A stretch of 61,870 nt of DNA from Candidatus Helarchaeota archaeon (GCA_029838215.1 JALGVI010000008.1:1-61870); one strand, 5' to 3'. Shown: positions 52,444 through 61,825, counted from the first letter of the stretch. Numbers and translations are program-made. The notes: generated from the sequence alone by a model not told the origin.

Positions 52444-55400
52444 TTACCATTCGTTTCTCTCTTCTCTCATTTTAGCTCTATCTATATATTGATCCAACTC
52501 TGCGAGATATTCATTAAGCCATTGTAGAACATTATTATTAGTTTCATCTAGTTTCAATTTAGAGAATTTTTCCTTCTTTTTTTGATAGTGAAGACTAGCT
52601 GGTGGTCTATAAATCTCTGTTCCTGTTGTAAAATTGATTAATAATTCTATACGGACATCTTCCAAATGTCCATATCGTTTTAACACTTTGTAGGACAATG
52701 TGGGATTATTATTGTCATCATAAAGAGCACGTGGAGCATATCTCGCAATAAGTGATGCTCTATTTTGCTCATCCTCATCAATCCAACCCCATATTAATTT
52801 TAAGGGTATTAAAGAAAGAAAGTTCTTTCTTTGCATCCAATTTAATAACCAGAAAGATCTAGAGTCATGTTGGTATTTATCGATAATAAAATACTGCGTT
52901 ATTGATTTCCAAATTTGCTCTGGGAATTTTTTTCCAAAATCTATCAAAAAATTATTTATATAAGAGTCATATCCTTCAATGATTGTTCCCTCTTCACGAA
53001 AATGCTGGAATATAATTTCAACAATTGTAATACTTTCATTTGGATATAATTCAAAGAATTTAGAAGCGATCCTATACCAATAGAAAGAATCCATGTTGCT
53101 GAATTTATATTCAATATTCTTTCGAAACAACCGTTCATCTGTAAGTAATTTTAATGTTAATTCCTTCGGAAGTATTTTCTCTGAATCATGTTGTACATAA
53201 TAGGAAAAATAAAAATCGAGAATTAATGCAATTGCTTCAGTTCTAGGTGTTTCAATTAATAATTTCAACCATTTATTGAATGTATCTTCTGACATTGCCT
53301 GAGATCTGTGTCCAAGATATGAATCCTGTAATTGTTTGAGTGTAATGGCACCATTCTTATAGAGATTTAAAATCCTAAGAACAGATCTATCAGTTACACC
53401 TGATCGTTGAGAAAGTTGAAAAACCAACTCAAAATATTTTTCCTGTTTATATAAATCATCCAGAATTTTTTCCCATTCCTCTCTATTTCTTTCAAAGATT
53501 GAACGAAAATAGCCGTTTATTAGGGAATAATTAATCGGTTCCTCTTTAGATTCTATGAATTTAAGAAGATTTGGTAAAAGTGAAAGAATTTCATCCTTTT
53601 TACCCAATTCATAGCCAAAAAAATAAGCTTTATTTGCTTGATCTGTTAATAACCAAGTTAATTCGGACCTTAATAAAGCAGGATTCTTTATTGCATCCTT
53701 TGCTAATTGTTGAATTTGGTTTCTAGCTTCACCTATTGGTAAACCATCTCGATCAATATCGTCTTCAAAAAGCAGACTCATACCGACATATCGTTTTAAA
53801 AGGGAGGGAAAATCGTTTCCTGTCAGTTCTTCCTTCAATTTAGTCCATCTGACCAGAATGTCATCTGTTAACAAGCCCTTTTCAAAATGTAAGAGTTCAC
53901 TAATGCGATTAAGTAACATTTCCCTATTGCAGAATTTTCTTTTCGAGAGAGTTTTGATGGTCTTAAAAACAATCGTTTGGAATTCTGATTTAGTTCCTAG
54001 ACTTCTGATTTTATTAATTAATATATTACAAGCTTCAGCTTGCAAATTTTCTTCTAGTTTGTCAATCTCACTTTCTAATAGACTCCAGATAGCGCGATGT
54101 CCTTGAATCCACTCTTCATAGGATTTAGGAGTCCAAAATTGTTCGTCTTTTGGGAAGCCGTAATTAATATTATCGATTACTCTAACAAATCTACGGACCT
54201 GTAAAGCTCTTTCACAGGCTTTAAGAACTAACATTTGGCGATCCTTTATGCCTGAATTGAATGCATCTTTAATAATTGGTAACCTTTCGAGGGGTGAAGC
54301 CGCAGTTGGAGCGACTTTTCCCGGTCCTGGAGAGAAAAGATCAATGAATACACCTGTTGCATTATTTGCATAGCTTTCATTTTCTGCTTCGGCCAGTAAT
54401 AGGAGAATTCTTGCTGCACCAAGAAATAGTTCCTTTTTTCTGGCGAGCTTTTGAAGAGCCCAAATGATTTCTCTTCGACCATTTTTATATTCGAGTCTTT
54501 CTTCCTTAGTCCATTTACCAATTGTATTATTTAGGCATTTCAAAGCGGATTCTGGATCAGCCTCAGTGAGAATTAAAAAAAAATTTGCGCCTAATTTACT
54601 TTTCAAGAATTCCTTATTAGCCCCTTGAAATGGTCCAGCTTCCCCGAGTATTTCTCTAACCTTTTTCATCGCAACTTCAGACTTCTTAGCATAAGCAAAC
54701 ATCTCAAAAAACCATTCGCGCAGTTTTGGTTTTAGTTTCTTTGAGAAATCTTCTAATTCTATACCTAAACCATAACGATCCCAAAATTCAGTCCAAAGCC
54801 ACACGTGAAATAGCTTTGGAGTTATATAGAGTGTAATATCTCCTTGAAGGATCTTTCTTTTCCTAAGAGTAGATATTATCTCTTGAAATCTCATCCATGT
54901 AATTTGTGGATCTGTTTCTTCTATCAGTTTAGCGATATATCTCGCTTCATTAATTAAATCACGTCCAAATCCAAATCTCTTAAAAATTGAAAGATATCTT
55001 AGAGTTAATTCTCTTTGGACTACTTTTTGGTCGTTAGGATCATCTCCACCTGTGATAAAACGTTTCCATAGATTTGTGTAGTCCACTTCTTTCAAAACAT
55101 CTTCAGGGTTTTCAGGATCTTCTCTTAAATTCATACCAATGATATGAGCCACTCTTGGGTTACCATCACAATAACTGGCCCATTTTTTAGCTAAATCTTT
55201 ACTTACTCTATAATTTTCTATGATCTCAACGATCTTCTCAAGCTCTAAAGGCTTTAAGCTGTAGTACCTTGTAGTACCCGCTCTATACTCTTCTTCTTCT
55301 GGATAAATACTGATAAGTTTTATTCTAGGTCCCCGATTTCTCAATTTATTCCAAAGATTTGAACTCGTTGATACATCTAAATCATCAACAACTAAAATAA

Positions 55401-56253
55401 CATAAAAATCATTATCAACTCTTAAAATCTCATTTAAAAGAGGATTTTCTAAGAAATTACTAGGACGGGAAACATAAATCACCAAAGGGGAAAGATCCTC
55501 TCTCCGAGTGGCTTCATAAATAAGTTTAGTTTTCCCGATCCCTGGTTCTCCCAATATTCGGATATGAATGGAATCGTCAGCTCCTCTTAACTCACCCTGG
55601 AGAGCTGATACCAGCTGGTCCTCATTTTGATCTGGCATATATTCATTTCTCATATCTTCGTCTTGACCCCAACTCTTATGGGTTTGAAACTGTATTTTTT
55701 CAGTTCCTTTAATTAATAAGCATAAAGAAGGATATGGTTTAAAAAATCCAATCAGACCCGTCTGATCAAAAATATCTATCTGAGGATCTTCATAGTCACA
55801 ATCGTTGTGCAGGATGTCCCTTAAATTTGATTCTGCCAAAACACGTTGCTCCTTAAGTAATTCTATTCCAAAACAAACAATAACATATCTTCCACCACCA
55901 TCAAGACAGTGTTTTATCATTTTTTTAAGGTTATTTTTATTTGGTTCTTTTCTTTCACCAAATAATTCGTTTCTGAGCTCTGCTAGCTGCCATGGCTCAA
56001 ATGTTTTGCCAGATTTTATTTGAAACCCCGTTTGTCCCTTCTTTATTAGACCACTTTCATTTTCAGTATCGTTCTCAATATAAGCATCAATTCCTCCATC
56101 CTTCACGGAACTATCTGTCTTTATTGTAATCTTGGAGGGAGGGATCTCTAATCTTGTAGATTCAGCATACAATAATTCGCGGAATATGATATGAGATTCA
56201 TCAGGAGAGTACCTATCTAACTCTTCCTTTTTAATTGTAAACATTGTTTCCAT
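52444..56253 (-). CDS. Nuclease-NTPase-helical repeat protein, Avs/STAND-like (1269 residues)
   Basis: Three parts. Residues 1-200 form a PD-(D/E)xK-like domain (KDGGIDAYIE with Asp52 and Asp56, then FQIKSG with Gln78 and Lys80; an upstream Glu in a helix is near 26-31). Residues about 205-480 form a P-loop NTPase (GEPGIGKT 235-242, Walker B VILVVDDLD 285-293, a CDGNPRVAHIIG sensor-like segment). About 480-1269 is a long helical-repeat tail likely to sense a target. This is the build of Avs-type antiphage STAND proteins and Mrr-like restriction sensors. No member can be named. It is last in a four-gene operon. Confidence 0.78.
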   Translation of the reverse strand: METMFTIKKEELDRYSPDESHIIFRELLYAESTRLEIPPSKITIKTDSSVKDGGIDAYIENDTENESGLIKKGQTGFQIKSGKTFEPWQLAELRNELFGERKEPNKNNLKKMIKHCLDGGGRYVIVCFGIELLKEQRVLAESNLRDILHNDCDYEDPQIDIFDQTGLIGFFKPYPSLCLLIKGTEKIQFQTHKSWGQDEDMRNEYMPDQNEDQLVSALQGELRGADDSIHIRILGEPGIGKTKLIYEATRREDLSPLVIYVSRPSNFLENPLLNEILRVDNDFYVILVVDDLDVSTSSNLWNKLRNRGPRIKLISIYPEEEEYRAGTTRYYSLKPLELEKIVEIIENYRVSKDLAKKWASYCDGNPRVAHIIGMNLREDPENPEDVLKEVDYTNLWKRFITGGDDPNDQKVVQRELTLRYLSIFKRFGFGRDLINEARYIAKLIEETDPQITWMRFQEIISTLRKRKILQGDITLYITPKLFHVWLWTEFWDRYGLGIELEDFSKKLKPKLREWFFEMFAYAKKSEVAMKKVREILGEAGPFQGANKEFLKSKLGANFFLILTEADPESALKCLNNTIGKWTKEERLEYKNGRREIIWALQKLARKKELFLGAARILLLLAEAENESYANNATGVFIDLFSPGPGKVAPTAASPLERLPIIKDAFNSGIKDRQMLVLKACERALQVRRFVRVIDNINYGFPKDEQFWTPKSYEEWIQGHRAIWSLLESEIDKLEENLQAEACNILINKIRSLGTKSEFQTIVFKTIKTLSKRKFCNREMLLNRISELLHFEKGLLTDDILVRWTKLKEELTGNDFPSLLKRYVGMSLLFEDDIDRDGLPIGEARNQIQQLAKDAIKNPALLRSELTWLLTDQANKAYFFGYELGKKDEILSLLPNLLKFIESKEEPINYSLINGYFRSIFERNREEWEKILDDLYKQEKYFELVFQLSQRSGVTDRSVLRILNLYKNGAITLKQLQDSYLGHRSQAMSEDTFNKWLKLLIETPRTEAIALILDFYFSYYVQHDSEKILPKELTLKLLTDERLFRKNIEYKFSNMDSFYWYRIASKFFELYPNESITIVEIIFQHFREEGTIIEGYDSYINNFLIDFGKKFPEQIWKSITQYFIIDKYQHDSRSFWLLNWMQRKNFLSLIPLKLIWGWIDEDEQNRASLIARYAPRALYDDNNNPTLSYKVLKRYGHLEDVRIELLINFTTGTEIYRPPASLHYQKKKEKFSKLKLDETNNNVLQWLNEYLAELDQYIDRAKMREERNEW

Positions 56254-56277
56254 TCTATTTCATTCCCAATTAGTACT

Positions 56278-57279
56278 CTATTTAGTTCCTTTTCTTTTTT
56301 TCCTTTCTTGGATCATCTCATATGTTTTAGAACTGAAGAATTTTTCTTTATTCTTCATTGCTTCTTTGCCAATTCTTTGTATTTCATTCTGATCCCATTC
56401 ATATGAGTCTATTTCTTTAATTCTTGTAAAGATGAAGTTTAATAGTCCTAATCCATTGATTAATCCATCTTGAATTCCTTGGTCTGTCATTAAAACACCC
56501 TTTTCAAAAACCTCTGCGCCCTCAAATCCTAGAAATGAAGTAGGTTTAATAGCAGAAACAATAGAAATTGATGGAATATGGCAAAAAACAAACATTTGTG
56601 TCCTATCGTCATTAGATGCAAAAGTAGCATCAACTGTCCGTCTTATATATGGTTCAAATCCATCTGGTAAATCCAATTGTCTAGAAATTAATTCTGAAAT
56701 TCCTTTTCTCCAAATAATAATGTAATGAGAATTAATTTCGTTCCAGTTTGCATGTTGAAGTATATAACGCTTCCATTCAACCAAACAATTTTTAATATCC
56801 TCTCTATTAGAATTGAATACCTCATCTTTTAGGCCTAAATTATAACAATCATTATATAAAATTCTCCAAGATTGAGAAATTACATATTTTAATAGACGAG
56901 AATCATATTTAATATTAGTTGGTACCCCTTTTTCATTTATCTGGTAGAAAATTGTCCGAGCAAAATAGTTTTCAAATTTTCCGATTGATTGTTCACAAGA
57001 ATTGCATAACATGGGAGTTTTTACTAAATCTTGAACTCTTTGCTTTGGATTTTCAGCTTTTCTTAAAAATTTAGTTGCACCAGTCTTCTTTATCCATTTT
57101 CCAACAAAATTTGGAATTATGTGACTGATTTGTAGAGTATTTTGTTTTCCACAAAGAGGACATTTAGCAAAGGTACTTTTCCTTTTGTACCTCATAGTTA
57201 TCTTCAACTCTTCGGATTTATTAACGAATTTATCATAAATAATTCCAATCTTTGTTCTTTTTGAATCTATGGTTTTCAC
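56278..57279 (-). CDS. CxxC/SHIIP treble-clef (HNH-like) putative nuclease
   Basis: 333 residues from 57279; ATG 57195 gives a version starting at MRYKRKSTFAKCPLC. A first zinc pair CPLCGKQN, SHIIPNFVGKW, and a second pair MLCNSCEQSIGKFENYF make a treble-clef, HNH-like signature (CxxC ... HIIP ... CxxCE) seen in many proteins of unknown function, some in defence islands. The rest is an alpha/beta region (SHYIIIWRKGISELI, MFVFCHIPSISIVSAIKP). It overlaps the preceding 151-residue gene by up to 47 nt and ends 24 nt before the 1269-residue gene. Confidence 0.68.
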   Translation of the reverse strand: MKTIDSKRTKIGIIYDKFVNKSEELKITMRYKRKSTFAKCPLCGKQNTLQISHIIPNFVGKWIKKTGATKFLRKAENPKQRVQDLVKTPMLCNSCEQSIGKFENYFARTIFYQINEKGVPTNIKYDSRLLKYVISQSWRILYNDCYNLGLKDEVFNSNREDIKNCLVEWKRYILQHANWNEINSHYIIIWRKGISELISRQLDLPDGFEPYIRRTVDATFASNDDRTQMFVFCHIPSISIVSAIKPTSFLGFEGAEVFEKGVLMTDQGIQDGLINGLGLLNFIFTRIKEIDSYEWDQNEIQRIGKEAMKNKEKFFSSKTYEMIQERKKRKGTK

Positions 57280-57688
57280 AAAATAACTCTAGAAATATTT
57301 CTGAAGCTTCTAATGATTTTGGAGTCTCGAAATATTCGAAAATCTCATAAAAAATACTATTTCCTTCTGGGATATACTGAATGACTTTTATTTGATTCCC
57401 GGTCAATTTAAGCTTATTTGGAAACGATTTGTCAATTTTTTGATATCTTCGCTTCGTGTTTGGTAATTTTGCGTCCTCTGAAACATGAATGGGTTCAAAT
57501 TCCCACCTAAGGTTCTGACGACATTCCCAGAATTTTAAACACTCGGGATCATTATATATCGGATATAAAAATCCCATTAAAATTGTCTGCATTTCACTTA
57601 ATTTATTTTCTAATACGAAAGAATTAATAATATCATTTTTTAAAATGGTTTCCAAATAATTTTTTATCGAAAAATTCTTCTCAATCAT
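57233..57688 (-). CDS. Defence-operon protein with KSFPN domain, short copy
   Basis: 151 residues, soluble. It contains LYPIYNDPECLKFWECRQNL, then YQKIDKSFPNKLKLTGNQIK and YEIFEYFETPKSLEASEIF, which align with the N-terminal ~110 residues of the neighbouring 385-residue protein. The domain is unnamed to me and looks alpha/beta. ATG 57688 shares one base with the stop of the upstream gene (TAATG), so translation is coupled. It is probably a partner of the longer copy, with which it may form a heteromer. Confidence 0.68.
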   Translation of the reverse strand: MIEKNFSIKNYLETILKNDIINSFVLENKLSEMQTILMGFLYPIYNDPECLKFWECRQNLRWEFEPIHVSEDAKLPNTKRRYQKIDKSFPNKLKLTGNQIKVIQYIPEGNSIFYEIFEYFETPKSLEASEIFLELFCENHRFKKNKDWNYL

Positions 57689-58830
57689 TAAATAATTGCC
57701 TCCTGACTATTTCTTTGATTAATTGACTGTTGCTTCATTTTTAAAGGGATGAAATCATCCAACCAAGTAACGAACTTAGGATTGGAAGCAAATTCTTTGG
57801 TAAAAATTAGAAAACCTACTGGTGTCTGGATTTTAAAAAAGAGAAACTTAGAATCAAGAGTATCCGTATTTATTTGGGTTATTAATCCATTTTCTTGTAT
57901 TTTTTCTTGAGGCATGCTAATTTCCAAGAGAGATTTCGATACGTATCCATATTTCATATTTTTAGGTATTTTTGGTATCCAGAAATACCCTTTTTTAGAA
58001 ATTTGATTTATGCGGGAAATTAAAGCATCTCTAATTGAAGAATTATGCTTAGAACATGCTCTATATTTTTCAATCTTAAAGATCCAAGAACCTTGGCTTA
58101 AATTTTTTAATTGTTGCTCCATAACTAAGCTATGAAAATATTTGATAATCTTATATCCTTTATATAAAGTGGTTTTTTGCCTGATAATTCTTCTTTGCTT
58201 TATTAAATCACTAATTGCTCTTCTTAAAGATGCATCTGAGCAAAAATTCGTTTCAAGAAAAACCTGTTCTAATAATAACTTTGTTAGACCATATTTACTA
58301 AAATAAATAATCAGTTCGATTATTTCTCTTCGATTTTTCCCTAAATGAAAGATAATAGGTTCATCTTTAATATCGCAAATATAAAATCCTAAGTTATCCA
58401 TTTTTTGAGAAACAACTTCTGAATTAAGGTAAAATTTACCATCTAGGGATTTTTGAGATATTCGGGCAATAAAATTTTCAAGATATTTTCTGCTGATAGT
58501 ATTTTTTGCTTGATAAGCATCTAAAATCTCATAAACTTCTTTTTTTGAGCGCGGTTTATTAAGAAATTCAAAAATTTGATAACATTTTTCAGACTGATCT
58601 GGCTTATAATAATAAATCGAAATGCTATTTCGAGTTAATTCAATCCGATTGGGAAATGATTTATAGAGATCTGGGTATGATTTTAAAGAAGTTCCTTTAC
58701 TGGATTGTTTAATTGCTGTCTCTAAATGTAAAATTCGCGAAATTTCCCTATTTTCCCAAAAAGCACTGGCTTCATCACTATTATAAAGGTTCTTTGTTTT
58801 TTCGATTAAAATCGTTCTGAATTCTTCCAT
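57688..58830 (-). CDS. Defence-operon protein with KSFPN domain and winged-helix-like region
   Basis: About 380 residues from ATG 58830, behind GGTGAT 8 nt upstream; TTG 58845 is a longer frame. The N-terminal ~110 residues share the KSFPN domain with the 151-residue protein. The middle (about 190-250, ASLRRAISDLIKQRRIIRQKTTLYKGYK) looks like a winged-helix DNA-binding fold. The C-terminus includes FFKIQTPVGFLIFTKEFA. It is first in the operon, and a regulator or sensor of the system is likely. No family named. Confidence 0.7.
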   Translation of the reverse strand: MEEFRTILIEKTKNLYNSDEASAFWENREISRILHLETAIKQSSKGTSLKSYPDLYKSFPNRIELTRNSISIYYYKPDQSEKCYQIFEFLNKPRSKKEVYEILDAYQAKNTISRKYLENFIARISQKSLDGKFYLNSEVVSQKMDNLGFYICDIKDEPIIFHLGKNRREIIELIIYFSKYGLTKLLLEQVFLETNFCSDASLRRAISDLIKQRRIIRQKTTLYKGYKIIKYFHSLVMEQQLKNLSQGSWIFKIEKYRACSKHNSSIRDALISRINQISKKGYFWIPKIPKNMKYGYVSKSLLEISMPQEKIQENGLITQINTDTLDSKFLFFKIQTPVGFLIFTKEFASNPKFVTWLDDFIPLKMKQQSINQRNSQEAII

Positions 58831-58941
58831 TTCTTTTATCACCAATAGGTCGAGATTTTAAGGTTAGTGTTTCTCACTAGTCTGTGGCTAGGTACGCTTT
58901 TAAAGTCGGACATTTTTCCTCGATAATATAATGAGCGTAAT

Positions 58942-59340
58942 CTAGTGAGTCTCGCCATTTTTCCTTTCTCCTCTTTTCATTTCTTCATATTGACCCTTCA
59001 ATAAGCGGATTTGGAACCTCCAAAACTCTGCCGAAGTCATGAACCCCGCCTTTTTTAAGCACTCCTTAAATTCCATGTTCACGTCCTCTGGAACCGTAAA
59101 AGAATACATCTTCCACTCGATTTCGGGCGAATCTCGACACTCTCGAATGAATTCCTTGATTGTCGCATGAATCCACTTCGAAATTTTCGTATGATCTTTT
59201 TTTATCGCCCGAACTAACGCTTTCAAATCTAATTCTTTGGGAATCTTAAACCCATTCTTGACTTTTTCAGGCTGATTTTCGACCTTAATGGGTTCTGAAA
59301 TGAAGAAGTCCTTCAAGGATTTATGTCGTTTAGAATCCAC
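58942..59340 (-). CDS. Unrecognised basic protein, 132 residues
   Basis: GTG 59340. The first ~40 residues are disordered-looking and charged. Then LDLKALVRAIKKDHTKISKW, a helical stretch, and FTVPEDVNMEFKECLKKAG with SAEFWRFQIRLLKG, which hints at two short helical DNA-binding elements (RHH-like: F-T-V-P-E-x-V strand followed by two helices). This may be a regulator of the defence operon, 111 nt upstream of it. No strong ribosome site. Confidence 0.55.
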   Translation of the reverse strand: MDSKRHKSLKDFFISEPIKVENQPEKVKNGFKIPKELDLKALVRAIKKDHTKISKWIHATIKEFIRECRDSPEIEWKMYSFTVPEDVNMEFKECLKKAGFMTSAEFWRFQIRLLKGQYEEMKRGERKNGETH

Positions 59341-59521
59341 GTGTGAAATTTTTCATCAACTCCTAACGCGATGTGCGTTAAAATAATCTTCAGAAGGTAT
59401 TTTTCCCGCATTAATCAAAACCTCCCTCTCTCTTTTAAAAGAGTTAGTTGTAAAATCATTGGTAAAATTATGAAATTCTAATAAAAGAACTTTGCATTAT
59501 GTCCATTATGAAAAAGTAATG

Positions 59522-59550
59522 AAATAGTAAGCATTAAATAGTAAGCATTA
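59522..59550. repeat. Two 15-bp direct repeats at 14-bp spacing (operator or iteron candidate)
   Basis: AAATAGTAAGCATTA occurs at 59522-59536 and again at 59536-59550, sharing one base. A degenerate third copy (TATATAGTCTGC) follows. CATTATG occurs twice just upstream (about 59494-59510). They lie in the 263-nt gap between divergent genes at 59340 and 59604, where operator sites are expected. Confidence 0.6.
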
Positions 59551-59603
59551 TATAGTCTGCTAAAGATTACTTAAATCAAAATAAGCGTGGGGATAATTTT
59601 TTG

Positions 59604-60533
59604 ATGCGAAAAAATTTAGCGATAACTTGTGAATCGATTTGGCAAGAATGGGCAAGTGCTTTTGAATTATCGTTTAAAAAGGGAAGCATGGATCCAGCAA
59701 TTTTCAAGAAGCTACGGTGTTTAGACTGTCCAGCACTAAATCATAAAAATCTAAGACCTCCTGCATATGGAATGAATGATGAACTTGCTGATGCATATAA
59801 AAGTATTGTAGTGTTTAATGAACCGATGGATTATACGGATCCTGATGATACTCTTTACGAAAATTTGACCGAAGCACTTATTAATCGCTCCAGCACCTAC
59901 GAACAATTCATGGCACCGCTAAGAGCTACTAATTCATTTCAAAACATGGAAACCATTAAAGAGGTCGAGACGATTCTCAAAGACCTGCAAAATAAGATCT
60001 TTTATCCTGCCTACTACACGAATGCGGTTAAATGTTATGATGAAGCGGTTAAAGATAAGAAGACTAAGATTAAAGAAGCCCTCGAACATTGTTATGATTA
60101 TTTCATTCGAGAGCTGAAAGTCATCGATTCACCAGTTGTTCTTACATTTGGAAATGCCAGCTACCTGTTAATGCAAAAACTATACGAAGATGAACTTCGA
60201 GCTGGGAACTTTCAGTTTGAGCTAAGTCCTGTGGAGAATCCGAGTGGATGGCCCCTATCTAAATCGAAATTTAGTTCAAATCACACGAATATTATAATCA
60301 TTGAAGATAATTTGCAGGGGCAATTTAAAAAGAGAATTTGGGGGGTATTTCTTCACTCCGTTCCATATAGAGCGAGTGCGAACATTAAAGGTGTTAAAAC
60401 TGACCTTCTCGAGAAGGTGAGCAACAGGACGCATAAGCCAGATCCAGAACTAGAAGGCGTAGAGTTCTATCGTGATTCAGTGCGGACCACGCTGCTCGAA
60501 ATAAAGGAATTAATTCCAAAAGTACAACTTTAA
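59604..60533 (+). CDS. Unrecognised protein with weak resemblance to uracil-DNA glycosylase fold
   Basis: About 309 residues from ATG 59604; GGGGAT lies about 13 nt upstream. A Cys-containing segment CLDCPALNHKNLRPP near the N-terminus and VVLTFGNASYLLMQKLY late in the protein recall the C-x-x-C-x-L and V-V-x-x-G-x-x-A strand-helix of family 4/5 UDG proteins. The catalytic GLNPG loop is not visible, so this is only a suggestion. It lies downstream of the direct repeats, transcribed away from the defence operon. Confidence 0.6.
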   Translation: MRKNLAITCESIWQEWASAFELSFKKGSMDPAIFKKLRCLDCPALNHKNLRPPAYGMNDELADAYKSIVVFNEPMDYTDPDDTLYENLTEALINRSSTYEQFMAPLRATNSFQNMETIKEVETILKDLQNKIFYPAYYTNAVKCYDEAVKDKKTKIKEALEHCYDYFIRELKVIDSPVVLTFGNASYLLMQKLYEDELRAGNFQFELSPVENPSGWPLSKSKFSSNHTNIIIIEDNLQGQFKKRIWGVFLHSVPYRASANIKGVKTDLLEKVSNRTHKPDPELEGVEFYRDSVRTTLLEIKELIPKVQL

Positions 60534-60672
60534 TTAAAAAAAGGAGTAGAGTTATTTTCTCTCGGTGGCATTTTGGACTTTATCAACCGTCCTTTGATAC
60601 CAAGAGAATAGATCTCCATCATCAGATAATTCCATGGGAAGATTCTCAACAAATTTTCTTTTGGAAGGAATG

Positions 60673-61113
60673 CTAATAACCGTGGACATGGATTTTCCCC
60701 CAAAAAATGATTTTCATGACACACCGAGCTTGAATGGTGCGTGACCAATCGCAGAAAATGAACCAAGGTACGAAAAGTACCTGACAAAGAATTTCAAACA
60801 TGAAATTTTGGCGGTATAGTAGTAAAGATATTGTAGAAATACAACTGAGGGCGAAGTTAAAACTGAGGAGACAAGATATTCCATATTTCTTGTTTAATAT
60901 ATAATTCTTTATTTCATTTTCAGTTAAATTAAAGGTAAGAATTATTGATATTCCAAGAATAAATAGACAAAAAAAAATCAAAGAAAAGAATCCCGGATTA
61001 AGAAAAGAAATTAATAAAAATACCATAAAGAAAAAGGAAGCACTAAATATAAATGCTCCACATATGTATCGAATTAATTTCTCCTTATCCATAATACTTT
61101 TCCTTTGACTCAT
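60673..61113 (-). CDS. Small membrane protein, four helices, copy 1
   Basis: 146 residues with about four hydrophobic helices (GAFIFSASFFFMVFLLISFL, FFSLIFFCLFILGISIILTF, and two more) and a short basic N-terminus. It is 1 nt from the next gene on the same strand. No family recognised. The C-terminal 20 residues are not hydrophobic and the end may be altered by a frameshift, since another frame continues beyond it. Confidence 0.55.
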   Translation of the reverse strand: MSQRKSIMDKEKLIRYICGAFIFSASFFFMVFLLISFLNPGFFSLIFFCLFILGISIILTFNLTENEIKNYILNKKYGISCLLSFNFALSCISTISLLLYRQNFMFEILCQVLFVPWFIFCDWSRTIQARCVMKIIFWGKIHVHGY

Positions 61114-61114
61114 A

Positions 61115-61594
61115 TCACCATTTGTCCTTATTTTTTTGATAATAGAAGTAAAAGCTAATACTGAGAACGGAAGAGAATAAAATAATAATAATAACGAATA
61201 TCATATTGAGTAGATATAAATCGATCCCGAAAAACGGTAATAAGGGATCGCGAATCCAAGGAAGAAAGATATTGAAACTTGAGAATGACGCAAATAAAAT
61301 CAAAAAACTTAGGCAAACCCATCCGAATTGACCCTTGGAAGTCCAAAACTGAAACCGTGATTTTCGTTCTCCTTTAGGAACTCGAAATAAAACATCAATA
61401 AAAAATAACATTATTAAATTGAAATATAGAGCAATGCACCAACCCACCGTTATTGAAGTTTTAGAAATGAAGGGAGGTATCAGATCAGGGCGAGAATAAA
61501 CCACAGAAAGAATAATGAGTGGAATAATAAGAACTATAATACAAATGAAAATACTGATGTCTAATGGTGTCATTCTTCGTTTCTTTTTTTCCAT
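61115..61594 (-). CDS. Small membrane protein, four helices, copy 2
   Basis: 159 residues with about four helices and a very basic start (MEKKKRRMTPLDIS). The layout resembles copy 1: two helices, a loop with Lys/Arg, then two helices and a charged tail (YYQKNKDKW). Unknown function. It is immediately upstream of copy 1 and about 50 nt downstream of a third short hydrophobic frame. Confidence 0.6.
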   Translation of the reverse strand: MEKKKRRMTPLDISIFICIIVLIIPLIILSVVYSRPDLIPPFISKTSITVGWCIALYFNLIMLFFIDVLFRVPKGERKSRFQFWTSKGQFGWVCLSFLILFASFSSFNIFLPWIRDPLLPFFGIDLYLLNMIFVIIIILFSSVLSISFYFYYQKNKDKW

Positions 61595-61644
61595 TCTAAC
61601 ACATTCTAATTTTCTCTATCCTATCTTGATGCAAATTATCTCTG

Positions 61645-61785
61645 CTAAGAGGGAGGAAATGGTGGCTCAAAAATAAAGAAGGAAATTATAGTTAATAAAA
61701 TCATTGCAACCTCGACTCCTGCAATTAGACCAGCGATTGAACAAATTGCACCGATTTTTTTTCTTTGGACAAACTTGGACAACAC
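61645..61785 (-). CDS. Short hydrophobic protein near the right edge, start uncertain
   Basis: The minus strand is open from a TGA near 61846 to TAG 61645. From GTG 61785 it reads 46 residues, including VLSKFVQRKKIGAICSIAG, a hydrophobic helix and the end FEPPFPPS. In frame upstream lies a polar stretch (ADPPHEDARKHS) that could be more of the protein. One or two membrane helices. Whether it belongs to the small membrane-protein group next to it is unclear. Confidence 0.4.
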   Translation of the reverse strand: MLSKFVQRKKIGAICSIAGLIAGVEVAMILLTIISFFIFEPPFPPS

Positions 61786-61825
61786 CCGTAAAGAATGTTT
61801 CCTAGCGTCTTCGTGGGGCGGATCG

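Noticed and set aside
60530..60787. Minus-strand 85-codon frame downstream of the small membrane protein
   Set aside because: It overlaps the 146-residue membrane protein in another frame and has mixed, unlikely composition. It could be the true tail of that protein after a frameshift, but this cannot be shown.
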